DNA of 64,000 bases from Kordia aestuariivivens (GCF_014397005.1 NZ_JACGWS010000015.1:85420-149419); one strand, 5' to 3'; counted from the first letter of the stretch, positions 25,718-35,082 are shown. Notes: generated from the letters alone by a model not told the origin. Numbers and translations are program-made.

Positions 25718-28315
25718 CTACTCTACAATGAGTTTTATAATTTTATACGTCTGTTTTGAACCAATAATTTTACAGAAATACAATCCGGAACGCAAGTTTT
25801 GTCGGTTTAGGGGGATTTTGTTCGAGCCATTTTCAGTCGTAATTTGCGCCTTATAAACTATTTTGCCTACTTGGTCGTACATAACAAACTGTACGTTCTC
25901 GGATTGATTTGCTGTAAAGTGAATATTTGTGTGTGTTGTCATCGGATTTGGAATCGCCGCAACATGTTGTGTTTCGTTTTCAAAACCAGGAACACTTAAA
26001 GTACTTTCATTGGAGAAATATACCTGTTTTAAATTCATGGTTTTGGTGACCATTTGTCCATTTTCAGAAACCATCGTGAAAACTATTGTAACAACATCGT
26101 TTAGCTCAATATTTGAACCAGTTGTTGAAGTAAAACTTGACAATGGAATATTGAATTCTTGTTCGGTTTCTGTTAAGCTGATGGTCGTTTTGTATTGTTC
26201 CGCCCAATCAGAAATGCTTTGTTTTACAAGGGTAATTTCTAAATTTCCTGTTCCGCTTGCGATGAGATTAAAGGTATCATAACCAGAAATATCTACCGCT
26301 TTAAATCGGGGTGTTAAAGCTCTGTAAGCGGCAACATACGTACTTGTATTTGCTCTTAAAGCGACGTTTCTTTCTATTGGAAATACGTCCGTATCAAAAC
26401 TGTTTGTATTTTGAGAAACTGTATAATTACTTACCGTAGTATTGACTTCCGAATCGTCAATTCCCCAAGGTCCATCAGACATGAATAAATCATCTGGTGT
26501 TGCAATTCCGTCGCCAATTCTGAATCCGATATCGAATAAGTTTCCTGTCGGTACTTGTAAGTTGGTAATGTAATTTCCGTTTAAGTCTAATGTTGAAGTT
26601 GTATTGTTAAATTCGCTCGTTTCTGTCGTTCTAAAACCTGCGTCAAAAGCGACATTTCCTGTTGCATTTGTGTTTACTATTTGTAAATCTAATGCGCCAT
26701 TTGTATAGTTTCCTTTTCTAACAAAAACTGTTGGCGGCGTTGAAAGGGTATAGTCTGAAATTGGTTTTTCAATATTTAATAAATTCAATACTTCTTCTCC
26801 CAAAAGATATAAATCATCTAAAGAGTTTGACCAAATTTGAAAGTTGTAAAAAGTAACATCGCTTTCATATCGATCTAAATTCCAGTGACTTTCCACCGCG
26901 AAATTTACTTCGTTATTGATAACTTTCGCCGAAAAGCTTAAGACAAATTCAACTGTATTATCTGTATTTCTGATTAATGATTTTATAAATGCTTGTCCAT
27001 TAATGTCTATTGTTGACACAGAGATCAATTCCGCGCCAAGCAAACGATCGCAAATATATTTAGTATGTTCGTACACGCCATTTTCTGTTTTTAAAGCTAA
27101 AATAGATGCGACTGCCGTATTATTTTTGATATAATCTACTGAATAAATTTCGGTTGCATTGGTAATGTTTATTAAATCGGAAGGTGTAGATTCAATCGTT
27201 TCATCTTCGTTGATAACGGCTAACGGAATAAAATCTTGTAGCACAAAACCATTCGCAGTATTTTCTGCATAAAATTGCGATCTTGTCACTCTTGGAGCAT
27301 TTCTTTTGTCAAACTTAAAACTTGTTTTTGCTCTGTTGTAGTTTCGTTTGTTGATTGCATCCGACAATCTTCTATTACTTTCCAAACCGCCTTCATTAGC
27401 GCCAGAAGTTTCAGGATTTATGACATCACATTCACCATAACCAGAACATGAAGGATCTTGGCAATCAATTAGTCCGTCGCCATCATCGTCAATTCCGTTA
27501 TCACAAATTTCTTGCAAAACTGGTGCTGTTGGACAACGCGCGCCGTCATTACTTGCGCTTGAAGGTCCAAAAGCAAATAGATTAGAATCTATGGCAATTG
27601 TTCCATCTAAATCTTGTACACGTTGAATGACATAAATAGTTCCTGTTTGGTTTGCAGATACGTAAAAACGTCCTGAATTATCGAAATAAACAGCGCCATA
27701 CGTATAGTTTAAACCTGATAGAATAGGAACTTCGCCAAGCGATTGTACAACACTTGTTACAGGATCAATTCGATATAAAATATTTGTACCTTTTTCAACC
27801 GCGTATAAATTATTGTCAACCGCATTAAAAGCCCAATCGTGAATACTGAGGTTTTGTGATAAATTTTCGGTTGCTACATGTTGTGTGTATGTTGTAGAAG
27901 TTGGATCAACATCTATTTTATAATACGTTGTTCCACCACCTTTTAAATAGTAAATTCCAGCGGCACTTACATCACCAACATATCTATTTGATGTTGGCAA
28001 TTCGTCTATATAAAAAGAAGTTGTTTGAAAATCCTGTCCAATACGAATAATGGTTTTTTCAGGTGTACTCAACGATCCCCAAATGAAACCATCTGCAGGA
28101 TTGTATGCTGCTGCATTAATGCTTCCGGGAGTAACATCTTCGGCAATTAAATACGAGTTTCCAGAAGCTAAATCAATGGAATAGACATCATTATATTGAA
28201 ATAAGTACGCGTCTTGCACACAATTGAACGGATCATTTTGTGCCGTAAGTGAAAGACTTGATATTGCTATAAATAGTGCAAGAAGTTGATATCGTAAAGT
28301 AATTATTCTTTTCAT
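25718..28315 (-). CDS. Large secreted protein with T9SS type A sorting domain
   Basis: An 865-residue secreted protein. The signal peptide is residues 1-25 (LLALFIAISSLSLTAQ). Residues about 30-260 look like a beta-propeller (DAYLFQYNDVYSIDLASGNSY). A Ca-binding-like CDNGIDDDGDGLIDCQDPSC block follows near 270-290, then a long unrecognised region. Near 690-770 there is a carbohydrate-binding-like sandwich (DISGYDTFNLIASGTGNLEITLVKQ). The last ~75 residues are a type A sorting domain (IPNPMTTHTNIHF, GKIVYKAQI, LNRQNLRSGLYFCKI). It is exported by T9SS to the surface. A LytTR-like direct repeat lies 52-87 bp upstream. Confidence 0.85.
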   Translation of the reverse strand: MKRIITLRYQLLALFIAISSLSLTAQNDPFNCVQDAYLFQYNDVYSIDLASGNSYLIAEDVTPGSINAAAYNPADGFIWGSLSTPEKTIIRIGQDFQTTSFYIDELPTSNRYVGDVSAAGIYYLKGGGTTYYKIDVDPTSTTYTQHVATENLSQNLSIHDWAFNAVDNNLYAVEKGTNILYRIDPVTSVVQSLGEVPILSGLNYTYGAVYFDNSGRFYVSANQTGTIYVIQRVQDLDGTIAIDSNLFAFGPSSASNDGARCPTAPVLQEICDNGIDDDGDGLIDCQDPSCSGYGECDVINPETSGANEGGLESNRRLSDAINKRNYNRAKTSFKFDKRNAPRVTRSQFYAENTANGFVLQDFIPLAVINEDETIESTPSDLINITNATEIYSVDYIKNNTAVASILALKTENGVYEHTKYICDRLLGAELISVSTIDINGQAFIKSLIRNTDNTVEFVLSFSAKVINNEVNFAVESHWNLDRYESDVTFYNFQIWSNSLDDLYLLGEEVLNLLNIEKPISDYTLSTPPTVFVRKGNYTNGALDLQIVNTNATGNVAFDAGFRTTETSEFNNTTSTLDLNGNYITNLQVPTGNLFDIGFRIGDGIATPDDLFMSDGPWGIDDSEVNTTVSNYTVSQNTNSFDTDVFPIERNVALRANTSTYVAAYRALTPRFKAVDISGYDTFNLIASGTGNLEITLVKQSISDWAEQYKTTISLTETEQEFNIPLSSFTSTTGSNIELNDVVTIVFTMVSENGQMVTKTMNLKQVYFSNESTLSVPGFENETQHVAAIPNPMTTHTNIHFTANQSENVQFVMYDQVGKIVYKAQITTENGSNKIPLNRQNLRSGLYFCKIIGSKQTYKIIKLIVE

Positions 28316-28366
28316 GATTCTAATTTATACTACAAAACTAGCTTCATAAAAATGATAAAAACACGA

Positions 28367-28402
28367 TCGTCGGCGCGATCATTTTAAGTGTAGACGAAAT
28401 GC
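28367..28402 (-). promoter_or_regulatory. LytTR-like direct repeat upstream of the T9SS type A gene
   Basis: Minus-strand GCATTTCGTCTACAC (28402-28388) is identical over 15 bases to the half-site at 34982-34968. The second half-site 21 bp downstream (TGATCGCGCCGACGA) is degenerate, about seven of 15 matches. Confidence 0.5.
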
Positions 28403-28496
28403 AATTTGCTTTAGATTAGCTTTTAGATATTTTGATTTTTGGACGCACTTTGCTTTTAGAATGTTGGACATTTTATGCGAAAGGATTATCAAAAAA

Positions 28497-28559
28497 GTCT
28501 AAAAGCGCAGCGGTCTAATATCTAAGAGCGATAGCGATCTAATAAGCGCAGCGATCCAA
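28497..28559. repeat. AGCGNAGCGRTCTAA repeat block after the LytTR gene
   Basis: Three short direct repeats (AAAGCGCAGCGGTCTAA, AGAGCGATAGCGATCTAA, TAAGCGCAGCGATCCAA) directly follow the stop codon of the LytTR regulator. Similar blocks are at 20633-20703. Confidence 0.7.
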
Positions 28560-29270
28560 TTACAAAAGATCCAAACGCTTCATTAATTCAGGACGTTTTG
28601 AACGACTTACCGGAATAACATCTTTTTTGATTAAAACGCTATTATCTTCAATATCAACGATTTTCTTTAGATTGATAATGTACGAACGGTGAATTTTTAA
28701 GAACAACGATTCAGGGAGTTTTTCTTCGATTTTCTTTAAGGTAGAATGTACAGTGTAATTTTTATCTTCTGTTTTGATGTGAATGTAATCGCCTTTGGCT
28801 TCTACTAAATAAATGCTTGGAATGTCAATTTTTATCAAACGACGATCAATATTAATATAAAAGTCATTTTCATAGTCTGAATCATCATTGATCGTTTCCG
28901 AAGTTTTGCTTTCTATTGCTTGATATTTTTTGGCTTTTTGAACTGCCATTTTAAAACGATCAGTAGCAACAGGTTTTAATAAATAATCTACAATACAGTC
29001 ATACTGAAATGCTTCAATAGCAAACTTTGGATCAGAAGTCGTTAGGACAATACTTGGCGGATTTTTTAAGGTTTTTACAAAGTCAAATCCTGTAAAGTCC
29101 GGCATGTGAATGTCTAAAAAGATGAGGTCAACTTCGTTTTCATTCAAATATTTAATGGCTTGTAATGCATTAGGAAATTCGGCTAATACATGCAATGAAT
29201 CTATTTCATCACAAAGCGTTTTAATAATTGTTCTCGCCAACTTTTCATCATCAATAATAATACAGTTCAT
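28560..29270 (-). CDS. LytTR-family response regulator
   Basis: A 236-residue regulator. The receiver domain has phosphoacceptor Asp53 in FLDIHMPDFTGFDF, acidic Asp7/Asp8 and LLKPV. The LytTR DNA-binding domain is about residues 135-236 (DFYINIDRRLIKIDIPSIYLVEAKGDYIHIKT, FLKIHRSYIINLKKI). LytTR proteins bind two direct half-sites about 21 bp apart. Such repeats occur at four places in this window. It is the last gene of the H-NOX/FIST signalling unit, 94 bp after the Hpt gene. Confidence 0.92.
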   Translation of the reverse strand: MNCIIIDDEKLARTIIKTLCDEIDSLHVLAEFPNALQAIKYLNENEVDLIFLDIHMPDFTGFDFVKTLKNPPSIVLTTSDPKFAIEAFQYDCIVDYLLKPVATDRFKMAVQKAKKYQAIESKTSETINDDSDYENDFYINIDRRLIKIDIPSIYLVEAKGDYIHIKTEDKNYTVHSTLKKIEEKLPESLFLKIHRSYIINLKKIVDIEDNSVLIKKDVIPVSRSKRPELMKRLDLL

Positions 29271-29364
29271 CTGTTTATTTTTATTTAATTAATTCGGTCA
29301 GATAGAATTTGCATATAAACATATTGGTTGCCAACAACAAATAATTATAGCTCATTTCATACCA

Positions 29365-29682
29365 TTAAATAGTTTTTATATACGCTGTAATTGTGGTTAA
29401 AATTTGCTCGAAATCTTCAGCGCCATCTCTATTTTTTTCACGGAGATTGTGCTCATACGTATTTGCTAATTCATAACTTTTTTCAAGTCCAAAAATACTA
29501 ATTTTGTGCTTAAGCCTGTGTACATTTTCCTCTATTTTTTTGTAATCTTTTTTTTCTAAACTATCGTAATAATCCTGTTTTTCTTCAGGAAACTCCGTTT
29601 TGATGACGTCGATTAGTGTTGCTCTAATCTTTTGATCGCCTCTCGCTAATTGTTCTATGTAGGTTAAATTTGGGTACTCCAT
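29365..29682 (-). CDS. Hpt (histidine phosphotransfer) protein
   Basis: A 105-residue four-helix protein starting MEYPNLTYIEQLARGD. I chose the ATG at 29682 because AGGAAT precedes it; the longer in-frame start at 29754 would overlap the kinase. The phosphotransfer histidine is His55 in VHRLKHKISIFG. It would carry phosphate from the kinases upstream to the CheY-like, LytTR or REC-GT2 receivers. It begins 14 bp after the stop of the kinase gene. Confidence 0.85.
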   Translation of the reverse strand: MEYPNLTYIEQLARGDQKIRATLIDVIKTEFPEEKQDYYDSLEKKDYKKIEENVHRLKHKISIFGLEKSYELANTYEHNLREKNRDGAEDFEQILTTITAYIKTI

Positions 29683-29696
29683 ATTTTTATTCCTAG

Positions 29697-30746
29697 TTAC
29701 TTTTTCAAGGTAAAATAAAAGGTTGTTCCTTCTGTTGGCTTGGATTCTATCCAAATAACACCTTCATACAGATCCATGATTTTTTTGACGATTGAAAGTC
29801 CAATACCCGAAGATTTATAGTCGTTTTCTAGTTTTTGAAATGCCATAAATACTTTTTCAAAGTATTTTTCTTCAATTCCTTTGCCATTATCTTTTACATA
29901 AAACTCCCAAAAATCGCTTGCATCGGTATATCCAATTGTAATTTCCCCTTGCGGTTTGTCGTTGAATTTGATAGCATTGTTGATAAGGTTTCGAAATAAT
30001 TCTTCCAATCGAAAATGATCGCCCGTAACGACAGGTAATTTTTTTGGAATTGAAATGTTTATATGTTCAGGAATTTCAGTAGTACTCACTACTTTTTGAA
30101 CAACGAAATGTGTGTCTACTTTGTAGAAACCTTTTTCAGCACTACCAATGGTAGAATATTTTAAAATTCCTTTGACCAACGTGTCCATTTTTTCAACATT
30201 ACCACGAATGAGTTGAATGGTGTTTTTTCCGTCTTCGTCTAAAATTTCTTCATAGTCACTTTGCAACCAATATGTTAATGCGTCAATGCTTTGTAAAGGC
30301 GATTGTAAATCGTGTGAAACTAAGTGTGTATAATTATTGAGTTCTTGATTTTGACGTTCTAAATTTGTCAATAATTTGTCACGTTGCTGATTGATTTGAA
30401 GAATTTCTTTGGTTTGATTGTCTATCAAATCGACTAAAGTTAACGAATCTAACGCTATATTTTCTTGCTGTTTTGAGTTTGTTAACTCATACGTTTTTAA
30501 GGTATTAATAACATTTTTCAACTTTTCAATGACTTCTTTTTGCGAATCTAATTCCTTTTTTAGTTTTTCGTTTACTAAAAATAATTCTTCTGAACTAATC
30601 GCAGTTGCGCGTTGCAACATTATAAATTGTTCATCAGATGTGTTGTACGAGCGATTTACCGCATCTAAAAAGCGTTCCAGTTCAGGATTTTGCTTTAAAT
30701 CATCGCTGAGGTATTTTCGTAATTGTCTTTTTAGTAGTGAATTCAT
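29697..30746 (-). CDS. Cytoplasmic sensor-less histidine kinase
   Basis: A 349-residue kinase without membrane segments or a PAS domain. The N-terminal ~130 residues are helical and probably coiled coil (SSEELFLVNEKLKKELDSQKEVIEKLKNVI). The H-box phospho-His is His145 in HLVSHDLQSPLQS, and the ATPase domain carries NLINNAIKF, DNGKGI and GIGLSIVKK. With no input domain of its own, it probably takes its signal from the adjacent FIST protein: the FIST stop and this start abut with no gap. Confidence 0.92.
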   Translation of the reverse strand: MNSLLKRQLRKYLSDDLKQNPELERFLDAVNRSYNTSDEQFIMLQRATAISSEELFLVNEKLKKELDSQKEVIEKLKNVINTLKTYELTNSKQQENIALDSLTLVDLIDNQTKEILQINQQRDKLLTNLERQNQELNNYTHLVSHDLQSPLQSIDALTYWLQSDYEEILDEDGKNTIQLIRGNVEKMDTLVKGILKYSTIGSAEKGFYKVDTHFVVQKVVSTTEIPEHINISIPKKLPVVTGDHFRLEELFRNLINNAIKFNDKPQGEITIGYTDASDFWEFYVKDNGKGIEEKYFEKVFMAFQKLENDYKSSGIGLSIVKKIMDLYEGVIWIESKPTEGTTFYFTLKK

Positions 30747-31886
30747 CTATTCGCTAATTAGCGTAATTGTCATCGTTTGATTGTGTAATTGGCAGTTTGT
30801 CTCACCTTGAAAAGGTGCTATTTCTCCATAAGAATATAATCCGCAAATCGTGGTATTTTCACCAACGACTTCAATGATTTCTTCTATTTCTTCTTCCACA
30901 CGCTGATCGAGCACTAACTTTCGTCCAATACAACTTACTAAAAGTGCCAATTCGGGTGCTGTATTTCGTGATTTTAATGCTTGAATTGCCGCATTTTCAG
31001 ATGCTTCTACAATACTATCAACATTTGTCATCATCAATTGTACGCGCGAATTTTCAAGAATATCACCAGCTAAAATCATGGAGTTTTCTTCTTCATTTAT
31101 GTTTAAAATGGTTCGAACTATCGATTGCTTATCGTTTGTCGATTTCACTTTAAGTGGATATAATAATGCCGCGCCAGGCAATTCTTTTGATTTTTCGCCT
31201 AAATATTTTTTGTATAAATCCAGCGCAGGTTGATGGTCTAGTTCGTACAATACATTCGCTTTTGATTTGGTCACAATGCGTTCGGGTCCAAAAGGTGTCC
31301 AACCGCCGTTGATAGAAAAACTGATGTCTAAGGTTTCCCCGTATAAACCAATCGCGACAATTTCGCCTGCTTTTGGCAATTCGTTATACGAAGCAATTGT
31401 TTTTTCAAATCGTGCAGCATCGCCACACAAAGCGCCCGTAATGAGCAAATTGTTTTCCGTTGCCGAATTCATGCCTTGGGTAAGCTGACTTCCATTGCTA
31501 AAACTTCCTTCCGAAACAATAAAGATATGTTTTAAACCTTCATTAGAAAATTGTTCAATGAGATTTTTGCCAGTTTTGTAACTGTCAATTTCTGCATTGT
31601 TTTCTAATACATTCGCCGTTTTGATTTCAAATCGACTTCGCTCAAACTCAATTGCAGTAATGCTAATACTTTCGTCATCTACATAGTGTGACGTAATATC
31701 GCCAGCCGTAGAACCAAATACTAAATGTCCGTCGTTAAAAAGTGTTTTGATTTCGTTATAAATCGTTTCACTTTCCAACAAATACCTGTTTCCAAAAACG
31801 AAGACCAACGGATTTTGTAGCGGAATGTTCTCGCTAATATATTCCCAATCGGACGTTTTTGTTTTTTTAAGTTGAACAGTTTTCAT
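30747..31886 (-). CDS. FIST-domain sensory protein (NosP-like)
   Basis: A 379-residue cytoplasmic protein with FIST_N (about residues 25-225: LVFVFGNRYLLESETIYNEIKTLF, HLVFGSTAGDI, FSINGGWTPFGPERIVTKS) and FIST_C (about 230-365: SCIGRKLVLDQRVEEEIEEI, TICGLYSYGEIAPF). FIST proteins were proposed as small-ligand sensors, and several, renamed NosP, bind haem and NO and control a neighbouring kinase. Haem binding here is inferred from the family. It lies between two kinase genes (gaps 2 and 0 bp) in the H-NOX operon. Confidence 0.88.
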   Translation of the reverse strand: MKTVQLKKTKTSDWEYISENIPLQNPLVFVFGNRYLLESETIYNEIKTLFNDGHLVFGSTAGDITSHYVDDESISITAIEFERSRFEIKTANVLENNAEIDSYKTGKNLIEQFSNEGLKHIFIVSEGSFSNGSQLTQGMNSATENNLLITGALCGDAARFEKTIASYNELPKAGEIVAIGLYGETLDISFSINGGWTPFGPERIVTKSKANVLYELDHQPALDLYKKYLGEKSKELPGAALLYPLKVKSTNDKQSIVRTILNINEEENSMILAGDILENSRVQLMMTNVDSIVEASENAAIQALKSRNTAPELALLVSCIGRKLVLDQRVEEEIEEIIEVVGENTTICGLYSYGEIAPFQGETNCQLHNQTMTITLISE

Positions 31887-31888
31887 AC

Positions 31889-33868
31889 TTATTTTTTTAT
31901 TGTAAAGAAAAATGTGGTGCCTTTTCCTACTTCACTTTCTAACCAAATATTTCCTTCGTATAAGTTAACAATTTTTTTCACGATAGAAAGCCCAATACCA
32001 GTAGATTCTTTACTTTTATTTAAAGAATGGAATATTTTGAAAATACGATCGTGGAACTTTTTTTCAATTCCGATTCCGTTGTCTTTTACAGAAAATTGAT
32101 AGAAAGATGATTCTTCTACAAAATCAATTGTTACAATTCCGTTGTCTTTGTTGCTAAATTTAATAGCGTTGCTTAGTAGGTTTTGAAAAAGTTGTTGAAA
32201 CTTTGTCGGATCGCCTTTAAGCACCGGTAATTTTTTTGATACGTTGATAGAAACATGTTCAGGAACGAATAATAATTTATTCAAATCTTGCATTGTTTGG
32301 TTTAAATCTACTTCTTGCTGTTCGTTGATTTCTGAACCTGCACTAGAATATTCTAAAATGTTAGAAATCAATCGTTCCATTGTTTCCAGTGTTTCTTCAA
32401 CAAGGTTGAAGTTTTGCAAGGTTATAGCGTCTAATTTGCCTTCATTGTCTGTTTTTATCCAAGAAATTAATGCATCAATGCTTCGCAATGGAGTTTTTAA
32501 ATCGTGCGAAACCACATGTGCATATTCATACAATTCGTTGTTACTATTTTCGAGTTCTTTTAGGATTTTTTCTTTTTGTTTTTCAAGCGATTTTAGCTCG
32601 GTGATATCTAAATGGATTCCAATAGAACCAATAACTTCACCTTGCAAATTGTAGTTTGGCGCGCCACTAATCAGCCAATCTCTAGCTTCTCCACTTTTGT
32701 TACGAGCTTTGATTTCGTAGGAGTTGGATTTGCCAGCCAATCGTTTTTTATTTTCTTCTACAATAACATTTTCATCTTGTTCAATTGGGAACACTTTGCC
32801 ACCAACTTTACCAATGAGTTCTTCTTCGGTGTAGCCCGACATTTCACTGAAACTTTGATTTAACATCAAAATTTGATCGTCATTGTCAACTTCTACCAAA
32901 CCTAGATTCATATTAGCAATAATGCTACTATATTTTTCTTTTTGTGCTTCTAAACTTTTTCTATAGGTTCTTTTTAAGGTAACATCAGAAAACGTCCATA
33001 AGTATCCTTTCGATTTCTCGCCTGTTTTGATTGGAATATAATTGCGTTCCAATATTTTTCCATCAATCATTTCCAATTCGTCACCAATCACTAGTTCTTT
33101 CGCATCATCAATTGCGCGCATGCGTTTCATAAAGGCTTCAGGATCTTTAAAAAGCACTTTGTTTTGTTCGGAAGCTTCTTTACAATTCATTCCGACTAAT
33201 TCTGTTGGTTGGATATCAATATTGAAAAGGTCACAAAATTTCTTATTCGTCAAAACGATTTTACGATTTTCATCTTCCAAGACAATTCCGCTATCCAAAT
33301 TGAGAATTAATGTAGCCAATCTATTTTCAGATTCAATCAGTTTTTCATCAAATGCTTTTTGATCGGTAATATCTCTAATAATTCCTTGTGCGGCAATTGC
33401 TTTTTTGTTTTTATCGTACACTAAACTCGCGTTGATTTGAACCCAACGCACTTCTTTAGTCTTACTTATTATGCGTGCTGTGTAGTTGGTAAATGTTCCT
33501 TTTTTAATCAATTCGCTGAACGATTCAAATGCATAAGCAGCATCTTCTGGGTATATTAGTGAGGTAGCATTTAAAGCTTCTTTTGTAATATCGTAGCCGA
33601 AAAGATCAGTAGCGGCATCATTCATTTTCAATACATTTCCACCTAAATCCATCACCATATATGCATCTAGAATATTTTCAAAAACACCTGCTAATTGTGA
33701 TGATTTTTCGTTGACCGAATCTTCTAACTTTGCATTGATAACTTTTAATTCTTCAGACAACACATACAACTCTCTGGATTTGTCTTCCAGAATTTTTTCT
33801 GCGGCTCTTCTTGCTGCTTTCTCTCTTTTGAGCGCACGTTGTAATATGTCGATCTGTTCTTGACTCAT
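31889..33868 (-). CDS. Triple-PAS histidine kinase
   Basis: A 659-residue soluble kinase. A coiled coil covers residues 1-58. PAS domains lie at about 60-172, 183-300 and 311-427 (NILDAYMVMDLGGNVLKMND; LDSGIVLEDENRKIVLTNKK; NLGLVEVDNDDQILMLNQSF), the first and third with PAC segments. The phospho-His is His455 in HVVSHDLKTPLRS, and the ATPase domain has NLLSNAIKFSN, DNGIGI and STGIGLSIVKK. Its start overlaps the H-NOX stop by one base (TAATG), the arrangement seen for H-NOX and its cognate kinase. H-NOX is therefore the likely ligand-sensing partner. Confidence 0.93.
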   Translation of the reverse strand: MSQEQIDILQRALKREKAARRAAEKILEDKSRELYVLSEELKVINAKLEDSVNEKSSQLAGVFENILDAYMVMDLGGNVLKMNDAATDLFGYDITKEALNATSLIYPEDAAYAFESFSELIKKGTFTNYTARIISKTKEVRWVQINASLVYDKNKKAIAAQGIIRDITDQKAFDEKLIESENRLATLILNLDSGIVLEDENRKIVLTNKKFCDLFNIDIQPTELVGMNCKEASEQNKVLFKDPEAFMKRMRAIDDAKELVIGDELEMIDGKILERNYIPIKTGEKSKGYLWTFSDVTLKRTYRKSLEAQKEKYSSIIANMNLGLVEVDNDDQILMLNQSFSEMSGYTEEELIGKVGGKVFPIEQDENVIVEENKKRLAGKSNSYEIKARNKSGEARDWLISGAPNYNLQGEVIGSIGIHLDITELKSLEKQKEKILKELENSNNELYEYAHVVSHDLKTPLRSIDALISWIKTDNEGKLDAITLQNFNLVEETLETMERLISNILEYSSAGSEINEQQEVDLNQTMQDLNKLLFVPEHVSINVSKKLPVLKGDPTKFQQLFQNLLSNAIKFSNKDNGIVTIDFVEESSFYQFSVKDNGIGIEKKFHDRIFKIFHSLNKSKESTGIGLSIVKKIVNLYEGNIWLESEVGKGTTFFFTIKK

Positions 33869-34407
33869 TAGTTTTTTTGAATGCTGAACTTAACTTCCGT
33901 TCCGTCTTCTTTAATTTTTTCAAGAATAATTTCGGCGGAACTGTTAAAATGTTCGAAAGTTTTGTTCATTAAGCCCAATCCAAAATGATGCATGGCTCTG
34001 CTCGATTTATAGATCAAAACCAGCGAATTTTCTGTTTTTTCTTCAACTATAAATGTTGGTAACTCTGCATCAGGATATATTTTTCGGACTTCTACATGAA
34101 TGTGATTTTCAATAGAAGCAATCATTTCTATCGGATCTTTGTACGTTGCTAACAATCCTGGATAACTACTTTCAATAACGCTAAAAAAGTGTTCGGCGTA
34201 TGTGAGTAATAAATCATCAATAGAAATATCTGTACTTTCGCTTAAGTGTTGTAATAACTGCAACATTTCAGAAAAGCGATACGTTCCAATAGATGTATAC
34301 ACACCTTCAGATTCCAATTCAGATTGCTCAATGATTTTATCCACCATTTCCAGACCAAATTTGTCTTCTACTAAGTCTAAAAATTCTGTAAAAATGATTC
34401 CTTTCAT
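33868..34407 (-). CDS. H-NOX haem-nitric oxide/oxygen-binding sensor
   Basis: A 179-residue stand-alone H-NOX. Aligned to soluble guanylate cyclase, the proximal haem ligand is His104 in HVEVRKIYPDAELPTF. The propionate clamp YxSxR is Tyr133-Ser135-Arg137 in IYKSSRAMHHF. The N-terminal MKGIIFTEFLDLVEDKFG is the usual H-NOX start. Stand-alone H-NOX proteins bind NO and inhibit the kinase encoded next to them; here the triple-PAS kinase follows with a TAATG overlap. Oxygen versus NO preference cannot be read safely from the sequence. Confidence 0.92.
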   Translation of the reverse strand: MKGIIFTEFLDLVEDKFGLEMVDKIIEQSELESEGVYTSIGTYRFSEMLQLLQHLSESTDISIDDLLLTYAEHFFSVIESSYPGLLATYKDPIEMIASIENHIHVEVRKIYPDAELPTFIVEEKTENSLVLIYKSSRAMHHFGLGLMNKTFEHFNSSAEIILEKIKEDGTEVKFSIQKN

Positions 34408-34472
34408 GTGTTTTTAGTATTTAGCAAGATTTTATCAGTTAGAGCGTGTTATGTAGAGTGCTTTCTTAAACG

Positions 34473-34886
34473 TTAGGCACTTTTTAATTCATTAATAGAC
34501 CAATACGAAAGCGTAATTTCTATTTTAGAAACGTAATCTTCGTATTTTAAAGGTTTTAAGATGTACCCAGAAATTCCAATGCGGTAACATTCTAAAATAT
34601 CTTTTTTATTATCTGATGTTGTTAAAATAATCGTAGGAATATGTCGTAAATCAGGATCATTTTTTAAAATCGATAAAAATTCGATCCCATTAATTTTGGG
34701 CATGTTTAAATCGAGTAAAATAATATTAGGAAGATTTTCTTTTGTTTCTAAAATTGCCAACGCTTCATCTGCATTTTTTGCTTCTGTAATTTCATGTTTT
34801 GCTTCCAACAAAGAAACCGTACGATTCATCTTCATGATTTCGATCATGTTGTCTTCGATTAACAATACTTTTAATGATTTCGGCAT
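34473..34886 (-). CDS. CheY-like single-domain response regulator
   Basis: A 137-residue receiver without an output domain: acidic Glu11/Asp12, phosphoacceptor Asp59 in LLDLNMPKINGIEF, switch Thr in ILTTSDN, and Lys in ILKPLKYEDY. It is the first gene of the signalling unit, 65 bp before H-NOX. A LytTR-like direct repeat lies 82-117 bp upstream of its start. It may act as a phosphate sink or shuttle in the phosphorelay. Confidence 0.92.
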   Translation of the reverse strand: MPKSLKVLLIEDNMIEIMKMNRTVSLLEAKHEITEAKNADEALAILETKENLPNIILLDLNMPKINGIEFLSILKNDPDLRHIPTIILTTSDNKKDILECYRIGISGYILKPLKYEDYVSKIEITLSYWSINELKSA

Positions 34887-34967
34887 TTTTCTTATTTAAG
34901 CAATTATAACTGCAATTTTAGGGGAATAAAAACCAATAAAAGTTGAATGCAGTTTAACGAAGAATAA

Positions 34968-35003
34968 GTGTAGACGAAATGCAATAAAGTGTAGATGAGG
35001 TAT
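34968..35003 (-). promoter_or_regulatory. LytTR-like direct repeat upstream of the H-NOX/FIST operon
   Basis: Minus-strand ATACCTCATCTACAC (35003-34989) and GCATTTCGTCTACAC (34982-34968) share TCRTCTACACTT-type sequence exactly 21 bp apart. It is the best-preserved pair of the four in the window and implies autoregulation by the LytTR protein encoded at the operon end. Confidence 0.6.
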
Positions 35004-35048
35004 TTTGATGATTTTTGTTTTCACCTGAAAAACAACTCTTTAAAAAAG

Positions 35049-35075
35049 AAAACCCTTACAAGTAGCAAGGGTTTT
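35049..35075 (-). terminator. Rho-independent terminator after the zinc-ribbon membrane protein
   Basis: 9-bp stem AAAACCCTT/AAGGGTTTT with a nine-base loop, followed on the minus strand by TCTTTTTTA. It ends the gene at 35083. Confidence 0.85.
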
Positions 35076-35082
35076 CTCGAAA

